Origin: Accumulibacter sp.
GTDB lineage: Bacteria > Pseudomonadota > Gammaproteobacteria > Burkholderiales > Rhodocyclaceae
Direction: 5' to 3'
Length of the DNA stretch: 43,478 nucleotides
NCBI RefSeq assembly: GCF_023806565.1
Contig: NZ_JAMTDV010000012.1
Span: 1 to 43,478, forward strand
The notes under the pieces are model-generated. The model did not search any database and was not told the DNA's origin. It saw only the letters and a program-made list of their open reading frames with translations. This document shows, piece after piece, positions 19,627-29,362 of the stretch. Position 1 is the stretch's first letter. Every line of letters begins with the position of its first letter. A program made the translations under genes and the position numbers.

Positions 19627-20328
19627 TCATGGCCCGGACGAAGAGCTCTGGAGGTAGCGATCGAGCGCCGGCGAGAAGTTGCCGGCGCGGGACATTTCGC
19701 CGGACAGGCCTTTCGCCGCGTCGATTTCCGCCGGGCTCATGCTGCGAGCCAACTGAGCACGATGGTTCGGCGCCGGATTGCCCGGGGAGGAATCGTTGCG
19801 GGCCGATACGCTGTAGAGCGCGTAGGCAACGACGAGGTTTCTGGATACACCCTGACCGAGCTGGTAACAGACGCCCAGCAGCAATTGCGCACGTGCATCC
19901 CCCCGATCAGCAGACTGACGATACCACTTCGCCGCTTCCCTGAAGTCGAGCGCAACACCCAGGCCACTTTCATGGAGCACGCCGAGGAGGAGCTGGGCAC
20001 CCGGGTTTCCCTGCTCCGCTGCAAGGCGATACCAGTGCGCGGCCTGCGCGAGGTCCTTGGCAACGCCATCGCCATTCTTGTACATTTCTCCGAGCGCGAA
20101 CTGTGCCTGCGCATAGCCCTGTTCGGCCGACCGACGATACCACTGGACGGCTTCCCGGTAATCCTGCGCGACGCCCCGACCAAGATCGTAGATCTCGCCA
20201 ACCCTGTACTGGGCCACTGCGTCGCCCTTCCTCGCCGCCTGGTAAATCGCCTGTGGCAGCCCCCGGTCGGCCGCTGCCGCGGTAAACAGAACGCCGGCAA
20301 GCACGCAGGCAACGACCCATTTCTTCAT
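19627..20328 (-). CDS. Exported Sel1-repeat protein
   Basis: A 233-residue protein with an N-terminal signal peptide (MKKWVVACVLAGVLFTAAAA) and four Sel1-like repeats of about 36 residues. They have the form AxAQ-xLGxxY-xxGxGVxxD-xxxAxxWYRxSAxxG, from about residue 38 to 180. The tail after the repeats (PNHRAQLARSMSPAEIDAAK) is common in such proteins. Sel1 repeats form alpha-solenoids for protein-protein contact; the partner is unknown. I chose ATG 20328 because GGGGAG ends five bases upstream; the in-frame GTG at 20334 overlaps that sequence. It lies between rpsF and the isc locus with spacers on both sides. Confidence 0.88.
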   Translation of the reverse strand: MKKWVVACVLAGVLFTAAAADRGLPQAIYQAARKGDAVAQYRVGEIYDLGRGVAQDYREAVQWYRRSAEQGYAQAQFALGEMYKNGDGVAKDLAQAAHWYRLAAEQGNPGAQLLLGVLHESGLGVALDFREAAKWYRQSADRGDARAQLLLGVCYQLGQGVSRNLVVAYALYSVSARNDSSPGNPAPNHRAQLARSMSPAEIDAAKGLSGEMSRAGNFSPALDRYLQSSSSGP

Positions 20329-20445
20329 CGACACACTCCCCAGAACAATTCGACCGATCTCCGGCCAGCGCGCAAACGGATGCCGGCCGTACTGCCCTGG
20401 CCGCTGGCGCCATTCCTGCCGCGAGTTGCTGGCAGCGCCGGCACG

Positions 20446-20835
20446 TCAATTCAGATCGATCGCGTACCGTTTGAGGTCGTCCAGGCCGACGATCAGCAGC
20501 GCGGCTTCATTGGTGGCATTGAGAACGACGCGTGGCGCCTTGCCCGCGTGCAGGGCTTCGCGCCAGCGCATGGCACAGAGGCACCAGCGGTCGCCCGCCT
20601 TGAGTCCGGGAAAGGCGAACTCGGGACGGGGCGTCGACAGGTCGTTGCCACGCGCCTTGGAAAATTCCAGAAATTCGCTGGTTAGCAGCACGCAAATCGT
20701 GTGGCTGCCAAGGTCTTCGTCCCCGGTGTTGCAACAACCGTCGCGATAAAACCCGGTCATCGGCTTCTCGCTGCACGAACCCAGCGGTCCGCCGAGAACG
20801 TTGCGCTGGCCACCACCGGTGTCGTCGGGCTTCAT
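20446..20835 (-). CDS. DUF2237 family protein coupled to iscX
   Basis: A 129-residue protein of the DUF2237 family, function unknown. Conserved blocks are NVLGGPLGSCS, TGFYRDGCCNTGDED, SEFLEFSKARGNDLSTPRP and GLKAGDRWCLCAMRW. Cysteines at 21, 34, 35, 48, 85 and 87 fall largely in these blocks and could bind a metal or cluster, which is inference. The ATG overlaps the iscX stop as ATGA, so it is translationally coupled to the isc operon and is its last gene. A role in Fe-S metabolism is suggested only by this position. Confidence 0.88.
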   Translation of the reverse strand: MKPDDTGGGQRNVLGGPLGSCSEKPMTGFYRDGCCNTGDEDLGSHTICVLLTSEFLEFSKARGNDLSTPRPEFAFPGLKAGDRWCLCAMRWREALHAGKAPRVVLNATNEAALLIVGLDDLKRYAIDLN

Positions 20836-21026
20836 TGCAGCTCGTCAATCCAGGCCTGCTGGATCGCTTCCAGGATCTTCTCGCCACAGTGCCGGGAGTC
20901 GTCTTCGAAGCCGGGCAGAGCGAGCACCCAGTTCATCAGGTCGACGAAGTTGATCTGCAGCGGATCAATCTGCGGATGAGCTTCCGCCAGTTCGACGGCA
21001 ATCTCGTTGATGTCGGTCCATTTCAT
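20832..21026 (-). CDS. iscX: Fe-S assembly protein IscX
   Basis: A small acidic protein of 64 residues that binds IscS and iron and modulates cluster assembly. [32 protein letters not shown] and AIQQAWIDE are typical IscX segments. It overlaps the fdx stop by four bases (ATGA), and the DUF2237 start by four bases at its own end. Confidence 0.95.
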   Translation of the reverse strand: MKWTDINEIAVELAEAHPQIDPLQINFVDLMNWVLALPGFEDDSRHCGEKILEAIQQAWIDELQ

Positions 21027-21364
21027 CGATGCCCCTCCTTGGCCATATTGATCGAATAACGCGGGATTTCGATCACCAATGGCGTTTCATTGACGATCAC
21101 CTGGCACGACAGCCGTGAGTTCGGTTCGAGACCCCAGGCCTTGTCGAGCAGATCGTCTTCGATCTCGTCGGAAGGTTCGAGTGCTTCGAATCCCTCGCGC
21201 ACGATGACATGACAGGTGGTGCAGGCGCACGACATTTCGCAGGCATGCTCGATGGCGATCCCGTTTTCGAGCAGGTTCTGGCAAAGGGATTCGCCCGCTT
21301 GTGCCTCGATCAGCGCACCTTCGGGACAGATCTCGACGTGCGGCAGGACGATGACCTGCGTCAT
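21023..21364 (-). CDS. fdx: Isc-type [2Fe-2S] ferredoxin
   Basis: An adrenodoxin-like ferredoxin of 113 residues that supplies electrons for cluster assembly on IscU. Cluster ligands are Cys42, Cys48, Cys51 and Cys87 ([16 protein letters not shown] and RLSCQVIV), the same positions as in E. coli Fdx. An extra cysteine at 46 is also usual. It overlaps hscA by four bases upstream and iscX by four bases downstream, which indicates coupled translation. Confidence 0.97.
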   Translation of the reverse strand: MTQVIVLPHVEICPEGALIEAQAGESLCQNLLENGIAIEHACEMSCACTTCHVIVREGFEALEPSDEIEDDLLDKAWGLEPNSRLSCQVIVNETPLVIEIPRYSINMAKEGHR

Positions 21365-23262
21365 GTCGCTTCTCCGGTGTGCGCAATCGTCGTATCGCTG
21401 TCGAGTTCGCTGATCCTGCGGCCGGCGAAAGCGCGGCGGATCGACTTGTCCATGCGTCGTGCGGCGAAGTCCTTGGTGTCGGCTTCGAGGTCATCCATCG
21501 CCAGCACGATCTGGCGGCGGTTGTCGCCGCGCGTCGCTGCCTGCAGCTTGCCAATGTCGGCGTCGATGCGCGCCCGCTCGTCTGCGCTCAGCAGTTCGCC
21601 GTCGCCGACCAGCGCCGCGCGTACCGCCTCGAGCAGGCGTTCGGCGTCGATCTGCGCTTCCCGCAGCGCTCGCTGGAGCGCATCGTCCCGGACGTGCTGC
21701 AGCGAATCCTTGAGCATTTCGGCGATTTCGTCGTCCGACAGGCCATACGAGGGCTTGACCACGATGCTCGCTTCGACGCCGGAAGTCTTCTCGCGCGCCG
21801 TGACTGCCAGCAGACCATCCGCGTCGACCTGGAAAGTGACGCGGACGCGAGCAGCACCCGCCACCATCGGGGGGATCCCGCGCAGTTCGAAGCGGGCCAG
21901 CGAGCGGCAGTCCCCAACCAGTTCGCGCTCGCCCTGCACGACGTGCACTGCCAGCGCCGTCTGGCCGTCACGAAAGGTCGTGAACTCCTGTGCACGCGCC
22001 GTCGGAATCGTTGCGTTACGGGGAATGATCTTCTCCACAAGTCCGCCCATGGTTTCGATCCCGAGCGACAGCGGAATGACGTCGAGCAGCAGCCAGTCGT
22101 CGCCGGCGGCGCCATTGCCGGCCAGCAGGTTTGCCTGCTTGGCCGCCCCGATGGCGACGACCTTGTCGGGATCGAGATTGTTCAGTGGGTCCTGCCGGAA
22201 GAAATCGCCGACTGCGCGCTGCACCTGCGGCATGCGCGTGGCGCCGCCGACCATCACCACGCCCTTGACGTCGGCAACGGACAGGCCGGCATCGCGCAGC
22301 GCCTTCTTCACCGGCTGCATGGTCTTCGCCACCAGGGTCTGCGTGATCTCGGAAAAGATCTCGGTGCTCAGAGTCAGGTCGACGATCTCGCCACTGTCGA
22401 GACGCGCGCTGATCGGAGCCACGCCATGAAAGGTCAGGTATTCCTTGGCCTCGCGGGCGCGCGTCAGCAGCACGCGCGCGTCCTCGACCGACAAGGGCTT
22501 GAGCCCAGCCGTTTCGAGGATCCAGCAGAAGATGCGGTGGTCGAAGTCATCGCCACCGAGCGCCGAGTCACCGCCGGTCGCCAACACTTCGAAAATGCCG
22601 CGCGACAGCCGCAGGATCGAAATGTCGAAAGTGCCGCCACCAAGGTCATACACCGCATAGACGCCTTCGGCGGCGTTGTCGAGACCGTAGGCAATCGCTG
22701 CCGCGGTCGGCTCGTTGAGCAGGCGCAGCACCGGCAGTCCGGCGAGCCGGGCAGCATCCTTGGTGGCCTGCCGCTGGGCATCGTCGAAATAGGCGGGAAC
22801 CGTGATCACCGCCCCCAACAGTGCACCTCCCAGCGACGCTTCGGCGCGCAGGCGCAGGTTGCGCAGGATCTCGGCCGAAACCTCGACCGGACTCTTCAGA
22901 CCGGCAACAGTGTGCAGGCGCAGCATGCCCGGCGCGTCGTCGAAGCGGTAGGGCATTCCCTCGCGATTGCTGATGTCCGCCAGGCCGCGGCCCATGAACC
23001 GCTTGACGGAGACGATCGTGTTGCGGGGATCGAGCGCCTGCCGGGTTTGTGCGTCGTAGCCGACTTCGGTCTGCCCATCCGGCATGTAGCGGACCACCGA
23101 AGGCAGCAACGGACGCCCGAGCTCGTCGCTGAGGACAACCGCCAGACCACTGCGCACCGTTGCCACCAGCGAATTGGTCGTTCCCAGGTCGATGCCGACG
23201 GCCAGTCGGTGCTGGTGCGGCGCACTGGATTCACCCGGTTCCGCAATCTGTAGAAGTGCCAT
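21361..23262 (-). CDS. hscA: Fe-S chaperone HscA (Hsp70 family)
   Basis: Specialised Hsp70 that binds the LPPVK motif of IscU and, with HscB, promotes cluster transfer. The 633-residue protein starts near [16 protein letters not shown], followed by [41 protein letters not shown] and [13 protein letters not shown], the actin-like ATPase motifs. The substrate domain begins near [15 protein letters not shown] 56-bp spacer separates it from hscB, and an ATGA overlap joins it to fdx. Confidence 0.97.
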   Translation of the reverse strand: MALLQIAEPGESSAPHQHRLAVGIDLGTTNSLVATVRSGLAVVLSDELGRPLLPSVVRYMPDGQTEVGYDAQTRQALDPRNTIVSVKRFMGRGLADISNREGMPYRFDDAPGMLRLHTVAGLKSPVEVSAEILRNLRLRAEASLGGALLGAVITVPAYFDDAQRQATKDAARLAGLPVLRLLNEPTAAAIAYGLDNAAEGVYAVYDLGGGTFDISILRLSRGIFEVLATGGDSALGGDDFDHRIFCWILETAGLKPLSVEDARVLLTRAREAKEYLTFHGVAPISARLDSGEIVDLTLSTEIFSEITQTLVAKTMQPVKKALRDAGLSVADVKGVVMVGGATRMPQVQRAVGDFFRQDPLNNLDPDKVVAIGAAKQANLLAGNGAAGDDWLLLDVIPLSLGIETMGGLVEKIIPRNATIPTARAQEFTTFRDGQTALAVHVVQGERELVGDCRSLARFELRGIPPMVAGAARVRVTFQVDADGLLAVTAREKTSGVEASIVVKPSYGLSDDEIAEMLKDSLQHVRDDALQRALREAQIDAERLLEAVRAALVGDGELLSADERARIDADIGKLQAATRGDNRRQIVLAMDDLEADTKDFAARRMDKSIRRAFAGRRISELDSDTTIAHTGEAT

Positions 23263-23318
23263 GAAGGAATTCCTGGTCCTTGTTGCAGGTGGCTCGGTGC
23301 AGAAGCCTTGCTTGCTAC

Positions 23319-23846
23319 CTACTCCTCGCAGGCCGCCATCGCATCGTCGATCTCGGTGAGCAGCTTTTCCAGGAACATCAGGCGCCGCACGTGGTCCGCC
23401 GCTCCTTCCAGATCGCGCCGGTCGTCTAACAGGACGGCGACGGCCTCGTAGCGATCACGCAGGTCCCGCTGCAGGCGATGGTGCAAGCGCTCGAGTTCGT
23501 GGTGTTCGCCAGCGGCGCGCGCTTCGCCAACCGCCTCGCGCCATTCCATCTGTTCGACCAGGAACTCCGCCGGCATCACGGCATTGTTGTCGATGGCGAC
23601 ATCGTGCGCCGCCAGTTGCAGGAGGTACATTGCCCGCAGCAAGGGCCTCTTGAGCGTCTGGTAGGCCTCATTGACGCGCGTCGCCCATTGCAGCGAGAGC
23701 CGCCGTTCCGCCTCGCCGGCACTCGCGAAACGGTCCGGATGAACCCTGGACTGCATTTCGAGGTAGCGCCGGTCGAGTTGCGCCGAATCGAGCCGGAAAG
23801 CGATCGGCAGATCGAAAAGCGTGAAGTGATCGGCATTGAAGTCCAT
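23319..23846 (-). CDS. hscB: Fe-S co-chaperone HscB (J-domain)
   Basis: J-type co-chaperone that brings IscU to HscA and stimulates its ATPase. A 175-residue product from the ATG at 23846 ([14 protein letters not shown]), with the J-domain HPD motif in [12 protein letters not shown]. The C-terminal three-helix IscU-binding part is [16 protein letters not shown] and following. An in-frame start at 23864 adds six residues not typical of the family. It lies between iscA and hscA. Confidence 0.95.
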   Translation of the reverse strand: MDFNADHFTLFDLPIAFRLDSAQLDRRYLEMQSRVHPDRFASAGEAERRLSLQWATRVNEAYQTLKRPLLRAMYLLQLAAHDVAIDNNAVMPAEFLVEQMEWREAVGEARAAGEHHELERLHHRLQRDLRDRYEAVAVLLDDRRDLEGAADHVRRLMFLEKLLTEIDDAMAACEE

Positions 23847-23927
23847 GATCTTTCGGCAGCGCAAGCCCCCTCGGCCGGCGGCGCGAACAGGCGACAGAGC
23901 CCGCTGCTCCCCCGCTCGGTCGACGCA

Positions 23928-24251
23928 CTAGACGTTGAAACTCTCGCCGCAGCCGCAGGCGTCCTTGACGTTCGGGTTGTTGAAGCGGAATCCTTCGTTG
24001 AGACCCTCGCGCGCGTAGTCGAGCTCGGTACCGTCGAGATAGGGAAAGCTTTTCGGATCGATCAGAACCTTGACGCCGTGCGACTCGAATTCGATGTCGT
24101 CCGGTCGTGCGATGTCGGCGAACTCAAGCTTGTAGGCCATCCCGGAACAGCCACTGGTGCGCACGCCAAGCCGCAGTCCGATGCCCTTTCCGCGTTTGAC
24201 CATGTAGTTCGCCACGTGCCTGGCTGCCCGTTCGGAAAGCGTCACTGCCAT
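23928..24251 (-). CDS. iscA: Fe-S carrier IscA
   Basis: An A-type carrier of 107 residues that passes clusters to apoproteins. The three ligand cysteines are Cys35 ([10 protein letters not shown]), Cys99 and Cys101 ([10 protein letters not shown]), as in E. coli IscA. It begins 26 bp after iscU on the same strand. Confidence 0.97.
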   Translation of the reverse strand: MAVTLSERAARHVANYMVKRGKGIGLRLGVRTSGCSGMAYKLEFADIARPDDIEFESHGVKVLIDPKSFPYLDGTELDYAREGLNEGFRFNNPNVKDACGCGESFNV

Positions 24252-24277
24252 GAAAAACCTCCTGCTTTACTGGTCTG

Positions 24278-24673
24278 TCAAGCCGAGACTGGCTCGCCGT
24301 GCTTCTTCTTGTAGTCGGCCACTGCCGCCTTGATCGCGTCTTCCGCGAGGATCGAGCAGTGAATCTTTACCGGCGGCAGCGCCAGCTCGTCGGCAATCTG
24401 CGTGTTCTTGATCTCGAGGGCCTGATCGACCGTCTTGCCCTTTACCCACTCGGTCACCAGCGAAGACGATGCGATCGCCGATCCGCAACCATACGTCTTG
24501 AACTTCGCGTCCTCGATGACGCCGCCCTTGCCGACCTTGATCTGCAGCTTCATCACATCACCGCAGGCAGGCGCGCCGACCATGCCGGTGGCCACCCCCT
24601 CTTCTTCCTTTCCGAACGAACCGACGTTGCGTGGATTCTCGTAGTGATCCAGCACCTTGACACTGTATGTCAT
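24278..24673 (-). CDS. iscU: Fe-S scaffold IscU
   Basis: The scaffold on which [2Fe-2S] and [4Fe-4S] clusters are built, 131 residues. Ligands are Cys37, Asp39, Cys63, His105 and Cys106, and the HscA-binding motif LPPVK is at 99-103. All are intact. It sits 23 bp after iscS, the sulfur donor. Confidence 0.98.
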   Translation of the reverse strand: MTYSVKVLDHYENPRNVGSFGKEEEGVATGMVGAPACGDVMKLQIKVGKGGVIEDAKFKTYGCGSAIASSSLVTEWVKGKTVDQALEIKNTQIADELALPPVKIHCSILAEDAIKAAVADYKKKHGEPVSA

Positions 24674-24696
24674 CCTGCTTCTCCTTCAACATTTCC

Positions 24697-25911
24697 TCAA
24701 TGTGCGGCCCACTGGACCGTGCTCAGATCGATCCCTTCCTGCACCATCTCCCACAGCGGGGAAAGTTCGCGCAATCTGCCGATCTTCTCGTGCAGCAACT
24801 TGATCGCGTACTCGATGTCTTCCTCGGTAGTGAAACGCCCCAGCGTAAAGCGGATCGAACTGTGCGCGAGTTCGTCATCGCGACCGAGCGCGCGCAACAC
24901 GTACGACGGCTCGAGCGACGCCGAGGTACAGGCCGAGCCGGAGGATACCGCCAGATCCTTGATCGCCATCAGCAGCGACTCGCCTTCGACGTAGGCAAAG
25001 CTGATGTTCAGATTGTGCGGCACCCGATGCTCCATGTCGCCATTGACATAAACGTGCTCGATGTCCGCCAGCCCTTTGAGCAGACGGTCGCGCAGCATGC
25101 GGATGCGCTCGTTCTCGGCGCCCATCTCCAGCCGTGCCAGCCGGAAAGCCTCGCCCATGCCGACGATCTGATGGGTGGCCAGCGTGCCGGAGCGGAAGCC
25201 GCGTTCGTGACCACCGCCATGCATCTGCGCGTTCAGGCGAACACGCGGCTTGCGACGAATGTACAAGGCACCGATCCCTTTCGGGCCGTAGGTCTTGTGC
25301 GCCGAGAAGCTCATCAGATCGACCTTCAATGCGCCCAGATCGATTGCCACCTTGCCCGTCGCCTGCGCGGCATCGACATGGAAGATGATCCCGCGCGATC
25401 GGCAAATCTCGCCGATTTCGCCGATCGGCTGGATGACACCGATCTCGTTGTTGACCAGCATCACCGACACGACGATGGTATCCGGGCGCAAGGATGCGCG
25501 GAACACGTCGAGGTCGAGCAGGCCGTTGTCCATGACTTCGAGATAAGTGACCTCGAATCCCTGGCGCTCGAGTTCGCGACAGGTATCGAGTACGGCCTTG
25601 TGCTCGGTCCTGACCGTGACCAGGTGCTTGCCCTTGCCGGCATAGAACTGGGCAGCCCCCTTCAGCGCCAGATTGTTCGACTCGGTCGCTCCCGAAGTCC
25701 AGACGATCTCCTTCGGATCCGCATTGACCAGCTTCGCGACTTCCTCGCGCGCTTCCTCGACGGCCGCCTCGGCTTCCCAGCCGAAGGAATGCGAACGCGA
25801 GGCAGGGTTGCCGAATTTCCCCACCAGATAGGGGATCATCTTCTCGGCTACGCGCGGATCGACCGGCGTCGTTGCCGAATAATCGAGATAGATGGGCAGT
25901 TTCAGCATCAC
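24697..25911 (-). CDS. iscS: Cysteine desulfurase IscS
   Basis: PLP enzyme that removes sulfur from cysteine and passes it as a persulfide to IscU and other acceptors. The standard 404 residues. [17 protein letters not shown] is the family N-terminus, the PLP lysine is in [15 protein letters not shown], and the mobile active-site Cys loop is [19 protein letters not shown]. The C-terminus [13 protein letters not shown] is the IscU-binding end typical of true IscS. An adjacent paralogue lies just upstream (25974-27131). Confidence 0.97.
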   Translation of the reverse strand: MMLKLPIYLDYSATTPVDPRVAEKMIPYLVGKFGNPASRSHSFGWEAEAAVEEAREEVAKLVNADPKEIVWTSGATESNNLALKGAAQFYAGKGKHLVTVRTEHKAVLDTCRELERQGFEVTYLEVMDNGLLDLDVFRASLRPDTIVVSVMLVNNEIGVIQPIGEIGEICRSRGIIFHVDAAQATGKVAIDLGALKVDLMSFSAHKTYGPKGIGALYIRRKPRVRLNAQMHGGGHERGFRSGTLATHQIVGMGEAFRLARLEMGAENERIRMLRDRLLKGLADIEHVYVNGDMEHRVPHNLNISFAYVEGESLLMAIKDLAVSSGSACTSASLEPSYVLRALGRDDELAHSSIRFTLGRFTTEEDIEYAIKLLHEKIGRLRELSPLWEMVQEGIDLSTVQWAAH

Positions 25912-25973
25912 GGTTGCTCCGGGGTGTTCATGAGAGTGTTCGTGCTCGCACAGAATGTTCCTGTCGGTAACGG

Positions 25974-27131
25974 TCAGAACGCCATCGCGGTCAGCCGCTG
26001 CAGCCCGGCGATGGTTGCCTGCAGCGTACTCAGGAAGCCGGCCACCTGCTTTTCGTCGTTACCGACACCAAGACTGACACGCACCGCACCGCGAGCCAGT
26101 CCGGGATCAACTCCCATCGCCCGCAGCACGTGCGAGGGCTCCGGATTGGCACTGGAACAGGCAGCGCCGCTGGCGACTGCGAAACCTGCCCGATCGAGGT
26201 ATCCGACCAGTGTTTCGCCGTCGAGTTCACGAAACGCAAAATAGACGGTGTTCGGCAGCCGCTCCGCAGTCTGGCCGAAAATTGTCGCGCCGAGCGTCTG
26301 CAGACCGGCTTCGAGTTGCCCGCGCAGGACGCGCAATCGCCGCGCCAACTCGCCCTGCCGCGTCGCTGCCAGCTCGCAGGCGACACCGAAACCGACGATC
26401 GCCGCGACGTTTTCGGTTCCCGAGCGCAAGCCGCGTTCGTGACCGCCGCCGGCGATCAACGGTTCGAGTTCGACCCGCTTGTCCAGCAACAAAGCGCCGG
26501 CACCTTTGGGACCGCCGATCTTGTGCGCCGACAGCGTCAGCGCATGCACACCGGCGGCATTGAGCCGGCGGAAGTCGACCGGAATCTTGCCAACCGCCTG
26601 TACCGCATCGCTGTGAAACCACGCACCCGACCGGCGCGCCAGTTCAGCGAGCGACGCCACGTCCTGCAGCACGCCCGTTTCGTTGTTGGCCAGCATCAAC
26701 GAGACGATTTTCGGCTTGCGCTCCATCACCTGCGCGAAATGTGCGGGATCGACACGCCCGGCGCAGTCGACCGCCAGTTTTTCGAGCATCCAACCACGCC
26801 GCGCGAGTTGTTCGGCAGGCTTGATCACGCATGGGTGCTCGATCGCACTCACTGCCACCAGACCGGGCCGCAGACAGGCAGCAGCGCCTTTGAGCAACAG
26901 ATTGTTGGCTTCCGAACCGCCACTGGTGAAAACGACTTCCGTAGCGTGCGCCCCGACCGCAGCAGCGACCTGGCTGCGCGCCTCGTCGATCGCCCGCCGT
27001 GCTGCTCGCCCGTACTCGTGCCGGCTGGACGCGTTGCCGAAGCGCAGCGAAAAATACGGCAGCATCGCTTCGAGCACCGCCGGATCGGTCGGCGTGCTGG
27101 CATTGTGATCGAGATAGACGGGAGCGAACAC
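25974..27131 (-). CDS. Second cysteine desulfurase, NifS/IscS-like
   Basis: A 385-residue class V aminotransferase-family desulfurase inserted between iscR and iscS. It has its own PLP lysine ([18 protein letters not shown]) and active-site Cys loop ([19 protein letters not shown]), so it looks functional, but it is clearly diverged from the neighbouring IscS. It also lacks the EGIDLxxxxWxxH tail that IscS uses for IscU. It starts eight bp after iscR, so IscR should control it. It may supply sulfur to other acceptors; that is inference. Confidence 0.93.
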   Translation of the reverse strand: MFAPVYLDHNASTPTDPAVLEAMLPYFSLRFGNASSRHEYGRAARRAIDEARSQVAAAVGAHATEVVFTSGGSEANNLLLKGAAACLRPGLVAVSAIEHPCVIKPAEQLARRGWMLEKLAVDCAGRVDPAHFAQVMERKPKIVSLMLANNETGVLQDVASLAELARRSGAWFHSDAVQAVGKIPVDFRRLNAAGVHALTLSAHKIGGPKGAGALLLDKRVELEPLIAGGGHERGLRSGTENVAAIVGFGVACELAATRQGELARRLRVLRGQLEAGLQTLGATIFGQTAERLPNTVYFAFRELDGETLVGYLDRAGFAVASGAACSSANPEPSHVLRAMGVDPGLARGAVRVSLGVGNDEKQVAGFLSTLQATIAGLQRLTAMAF

Positions 27132-27139
27132 CTCGCGCC

Positions 27140-27631
27140 TCAGCCGCTGACGGGAGCCGCCTTGGCGCGCGCGCGCGGCTTTGCGCGGCGCGTATCATGA
27201 AGAACCGAGACCTTGCCCCCGGTCTTCCCGAGCTGTTGCTCGACAAGCTCGGACAGCGTTACCGAACTCAGGAACTCGTACATCTTGTCGTTCAGCGTCG
27301 CCCACAGTTCGTGCGTCATGCAGCGCTCATCGTCGCGACAGTTCTCGCGACCGCCGCACTGGGTCGCGTCAAGCGGCTCATCTACCGCGCGAATGATGTC
27401 GGTAACCGTTATTTCATTCGTCGGCCGCGCCAGACAGTAGCCACCGCCCGGACCACGCACGCTGTCAACCAGACCATAGCGACGCAGCTTGCCAAACAGC
27501 TGCTCGAGATACGAAAGGGATATTTTCTGACGATCGCTGATTCCTGCCAGCGAAACCGGACCCTCGCTGCAACGCAGCGCCAGGTCGATCATCGCGGTCA
27601 CTGCGAAACGTCCTTTGGTGGTTAGTCGCAT
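27140..27631 (-). CDS. iscR: Fe-S cluster regulator IscR (Rrf2 family)
   Basis: [2Fe-2S]-sensing repressor of the isc operon. A 163-residue product from the ATG at 27631 (MRLTTKGRFAVTAMIDLAL), with GGAGG upstream; an in-frame GTG at 27646 would add five residues that overlap the ribosome-binding site. The winged helix contains SLSYLEQLFGKLRRYGLV. The cluster ligands Cys92, Cys98, Cys104 and His107 are exactly as in E. coli IscR. It is the first gene of the isc operon. Confidence 0.97.
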   Translation of the reverse strand: MRLTTKGRFAVTAMIDLALRCSEGPVSLAGISDRQKISLSYLEQLFGKLRRYGLVDSVRGPGGGYCLARPTNEITVTDIIRAVDEPLDATQCGGRENCRDDERCMTHELWATLNDKMYEFLSSVTLSELVEQQLGKTGGKVSVLHDTRRAKPRARAKAAPVSG

Positions 27632-27647
27632 AGATCCTCCACGCACA

Positions 27648-27672
27648 ATAGTTGATCGAATTGCTACAGTAT
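27648..27672 (-). promoter_or_regulatory. Putative IscR type-1 operator, downstream site
   Basis: A 25-bp imperfect palindrome beginning ATAGTTGAT and ending ACAGTAT on the plus strand. By my count it matches 19 of 25 positions of the E. coli type-1 consensus as I remember it. It overlaps the -10 element and start region of the iscR promoter, which fits autorepression by cluster-loaded IscR. Confidence 0.6.
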
Positions 27673-27696
27673 AATGATGGCGCCAGCTTTAATCAA
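27668..27696 (-). promoter_or_regulatory. Probable sigma-70 promoter of iscR
   Basis: On the minus strand, TTGATT (27691-27696) and TATACT (27668-27673) are separated by exactly 17 bp. The promoter lies about 30 bases before the iscR start, and its -35 touches the cysE stop codon. Confidence 0.75.
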
Positions 27697-27700
27697 CTAT
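27676..27700 (-). promoter_or_regulatory. Possible second IscR type-1 half-conserved site
   Basis: The minus strand begins ATAGTTGATT, a good left half of the type-1 operator, but the right half is poor (about 17 of 25 consensus positions). It covers the -35 region. E. coli iscR also has two such sites. Confidence 0.35.
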
Positions 27701-28441
27701 TTTACTCAAGTATTCGGGATCGAACTGATCGCCGCCCAGCACGTCGCCCTGGATGTCGACGCCGACTTCGACGAGCTTTCCGAGCAAACGTTCAAAACGC
27801 CGGTCCGCCTCGACCGCATGGTCGAGCAGCCCGTGAATTGCCTTGGCCAGCGGATCGTCTTGATCGCCGGCCAGCGCATAGGCCGAAAAACCCAACTGTC
27901 CGGCCATCTCCTCGCGCCTCTTGGCCTGCGCGCTGTCGATGATGCGTGCAGGGTTTCCGACCGCGGTTGCCCCCGCCGGCACGTCCTTGATCACGACGGC
28001 GTTCGACCCGACCTTGGCCGCCGCTCCGACGGTGATCGGACCCAGTACCTTGGCACCGGCACCGACCACGACGCCGTTTTCCAGCGTCGGATGCCGCCTC
28101 CCCTTGTGCCACGAGGTACCGCCCAGCGTGACTCCGTGGTAGAGCGTGACATCGTCGCCGATCACCGCTGTTTCGCCGATCACCACTCCCATCCCGTGAT
28201 CGATGAAAAAGCGTCGGCCGACGACCGCTCCCGGATGAATCTCGATTCCCGTGAAGAATCGTCCCAGGTGCGAAACCGCTCGTCCCAGCCAGTACAGGCG
28301 ATGCGTCCACAACCAGTGAGCAAGGCGATGGCAGAGCATCGCATGCACGCCCGGATAGCAAGTCAGCACCTCCCAGAAAGTGCGGGCTGCGGGGTCACGG
28401 TCGAACACGGACTGAATGTCTTCACGCAGATGGTTGAACAT
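27689..28441 (-). CDS. cysE: Serine O-acetyltransferase
   Basis: Makes O-acetylserine from serine and acetyl-CoA, the first step of cysteine synthesis. A 250-codon gene from the ATG at 28441 ([17 protein letters not shown]), with GAGGA ten bases upstream; an in-frame GTG at 28462 has no ribosome-binding site. The left-handed beta-helix of hexapeptide repeats is obvious ([56 protein letters not shown]). It lies between trmJ and iscR as in Pseudomonas, so cysteine supply and desulfurases are physically linked. Confidence 0.95.
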   Translation of the reverse strand: MFNHLREDIQSVFDRDPAARTFWEVLTCYPGVHAMLCHRLAHWLWTHRLYWLGRAVSHLGRFFTGIEIHPGAVVGRRFFIDHGMGVVIGETAVIGDDVTLYHGVTLGGTSWHKGRRHPTLENGVVVGAGAKVLGPITVGAAAKVGSNAVVIKDVPAGATAVGNPARIIDSAQAKRREEMAGQLGFSAYALAGDQDDPLAKAIHGLLDHAVEADRRFERLLGKLVEVGVDIQGDVLGGDQFDPEYLSKIVD

Positions 28442-28486
28442 CGAAAGGCAATCCTCGTTCACTTTGCAGCATCATACAATATCCGA

Positions 28487-29296
28487 CTAAATCGTTCCAC
28501 TATTAGGGACACCTTCGGCGTGCGGCGCGGGCTCCGCGAACTTCCGCTCGACTGCGTCGAGCAAGCCACGCAGGATGTTGATTTCGTCGCGTTCGAGTTC
28601 GGCGCGGCCGAACAGGCGCCGCAATTTGGGCAACAGCCGCCGCGGCCGTTGCGGGTCGAGAAAGCCACTGCCAATCATCACCCGTTCAAGGTGCGCAAAA
28701 AACAAGGCCACTTCCTGGTGGCTCGCGGGTGGCGAGGCAAAGGGGACCGCCTTGCTCGCTACCGGTGGCAACCCCGCGAATGCAGCGAGACGCAATTCGT
28801 AGCACAGCACCTGTACTGCCGAAGCCAGATTCAGCGAACTGTAATCCGGAGCCGCCGGAATGAAGACCGTTCGCTGACAACGCTGCACTTCGATGTTCGA
28901 CAGTCCGGCGGTTTCGTTGCCGAAGACGAGTGCCACTTCGCCCGCGCCTGCCCGGGCCAGAATTTCGGCGGCAGCAGCGCGCGCCGCCAGCGGCGGGGGC
29001 CCGAGGTTGCGGTGCCGCGCCGAAACCGCGCAGGCAAAGACGCAGTCAGCCAGGGCCGCGTCAAGACTGGCACAGATCTCTGCCTGAGCAAGAACGTCAG
29101 CGGCGCCTGCCGCGCGCGCCACCGCCTCGTCGTCCGGGAAACGCTTGGGATCGATCAACAGCAGGCGCGACAAGCCCATCGTCTTCATCGCACGCGCAGC
29201 GGCGCCGATGTTGCCCGGATGGCTGGTGTGCGAGAGAACGACTCGCACGCGGTCGAGTGGCGAGCCTGCAGATCGAGACCGCACAGGCAGGTTCAT
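28487..29296 (-). CDS. trmJ: tRNA (cytidine/uridine-2'-O-) methyltransferase TrmJ
   Basis: SPOUT-class methyltransferase that 2'-O-methylates position 32 of certain tRNAs. A 269-residue product from the ATG at 29296 (MNLPVRSRS); the frame remains open to 29368, but that stretch runs into the divergent suhB gene. Key segments are [21 protein letters not shown], the knot motifs [15 protein letters not shown] and [22 protein letters not shown]. It is divergent from suhB with a 66-bp gap and is followed by cysE and iscR, the conserved proteobacterial order. Confidence 0.93.
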   Translation of the reverse strand: MNLPVRSRSAGSPLDRVRVVLSHTSHPGNIGAAARAMKTMGLSRLLLIDPKRFPDDEAVARAAGAADVLAQAEICASLDAALADCVFACAVSARHRNLGPPPLAARAAAAEILARAGAGEVALVFGNETAGLSNIEVQRCQRTVFIPAAPDYSSLNLASAVQVLCYELRLAAFAGLPPVASKAVPFASPPASHQEVALFFAHLERVMIGSGFLDPQRPRRLLPKLRRLFGRAELERDEINILRGLLDAVERKFAEPAPHAEGVPNSGTI

Positions 29297-29362
29297 ATTA
29301 GAATCGGGATTCTTCCATACCCATCGGGTGGCAACCGTCACCCGACGGTTTCCGCAAAAGCC

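Noticed and set aside
21180-21195. tRNA T-loop-like TTCGAATCC, also near 18138 and 25552
   Set aside because: All lie in clear coding genes, and no acceptor or anticodon stem could be drawn around them.
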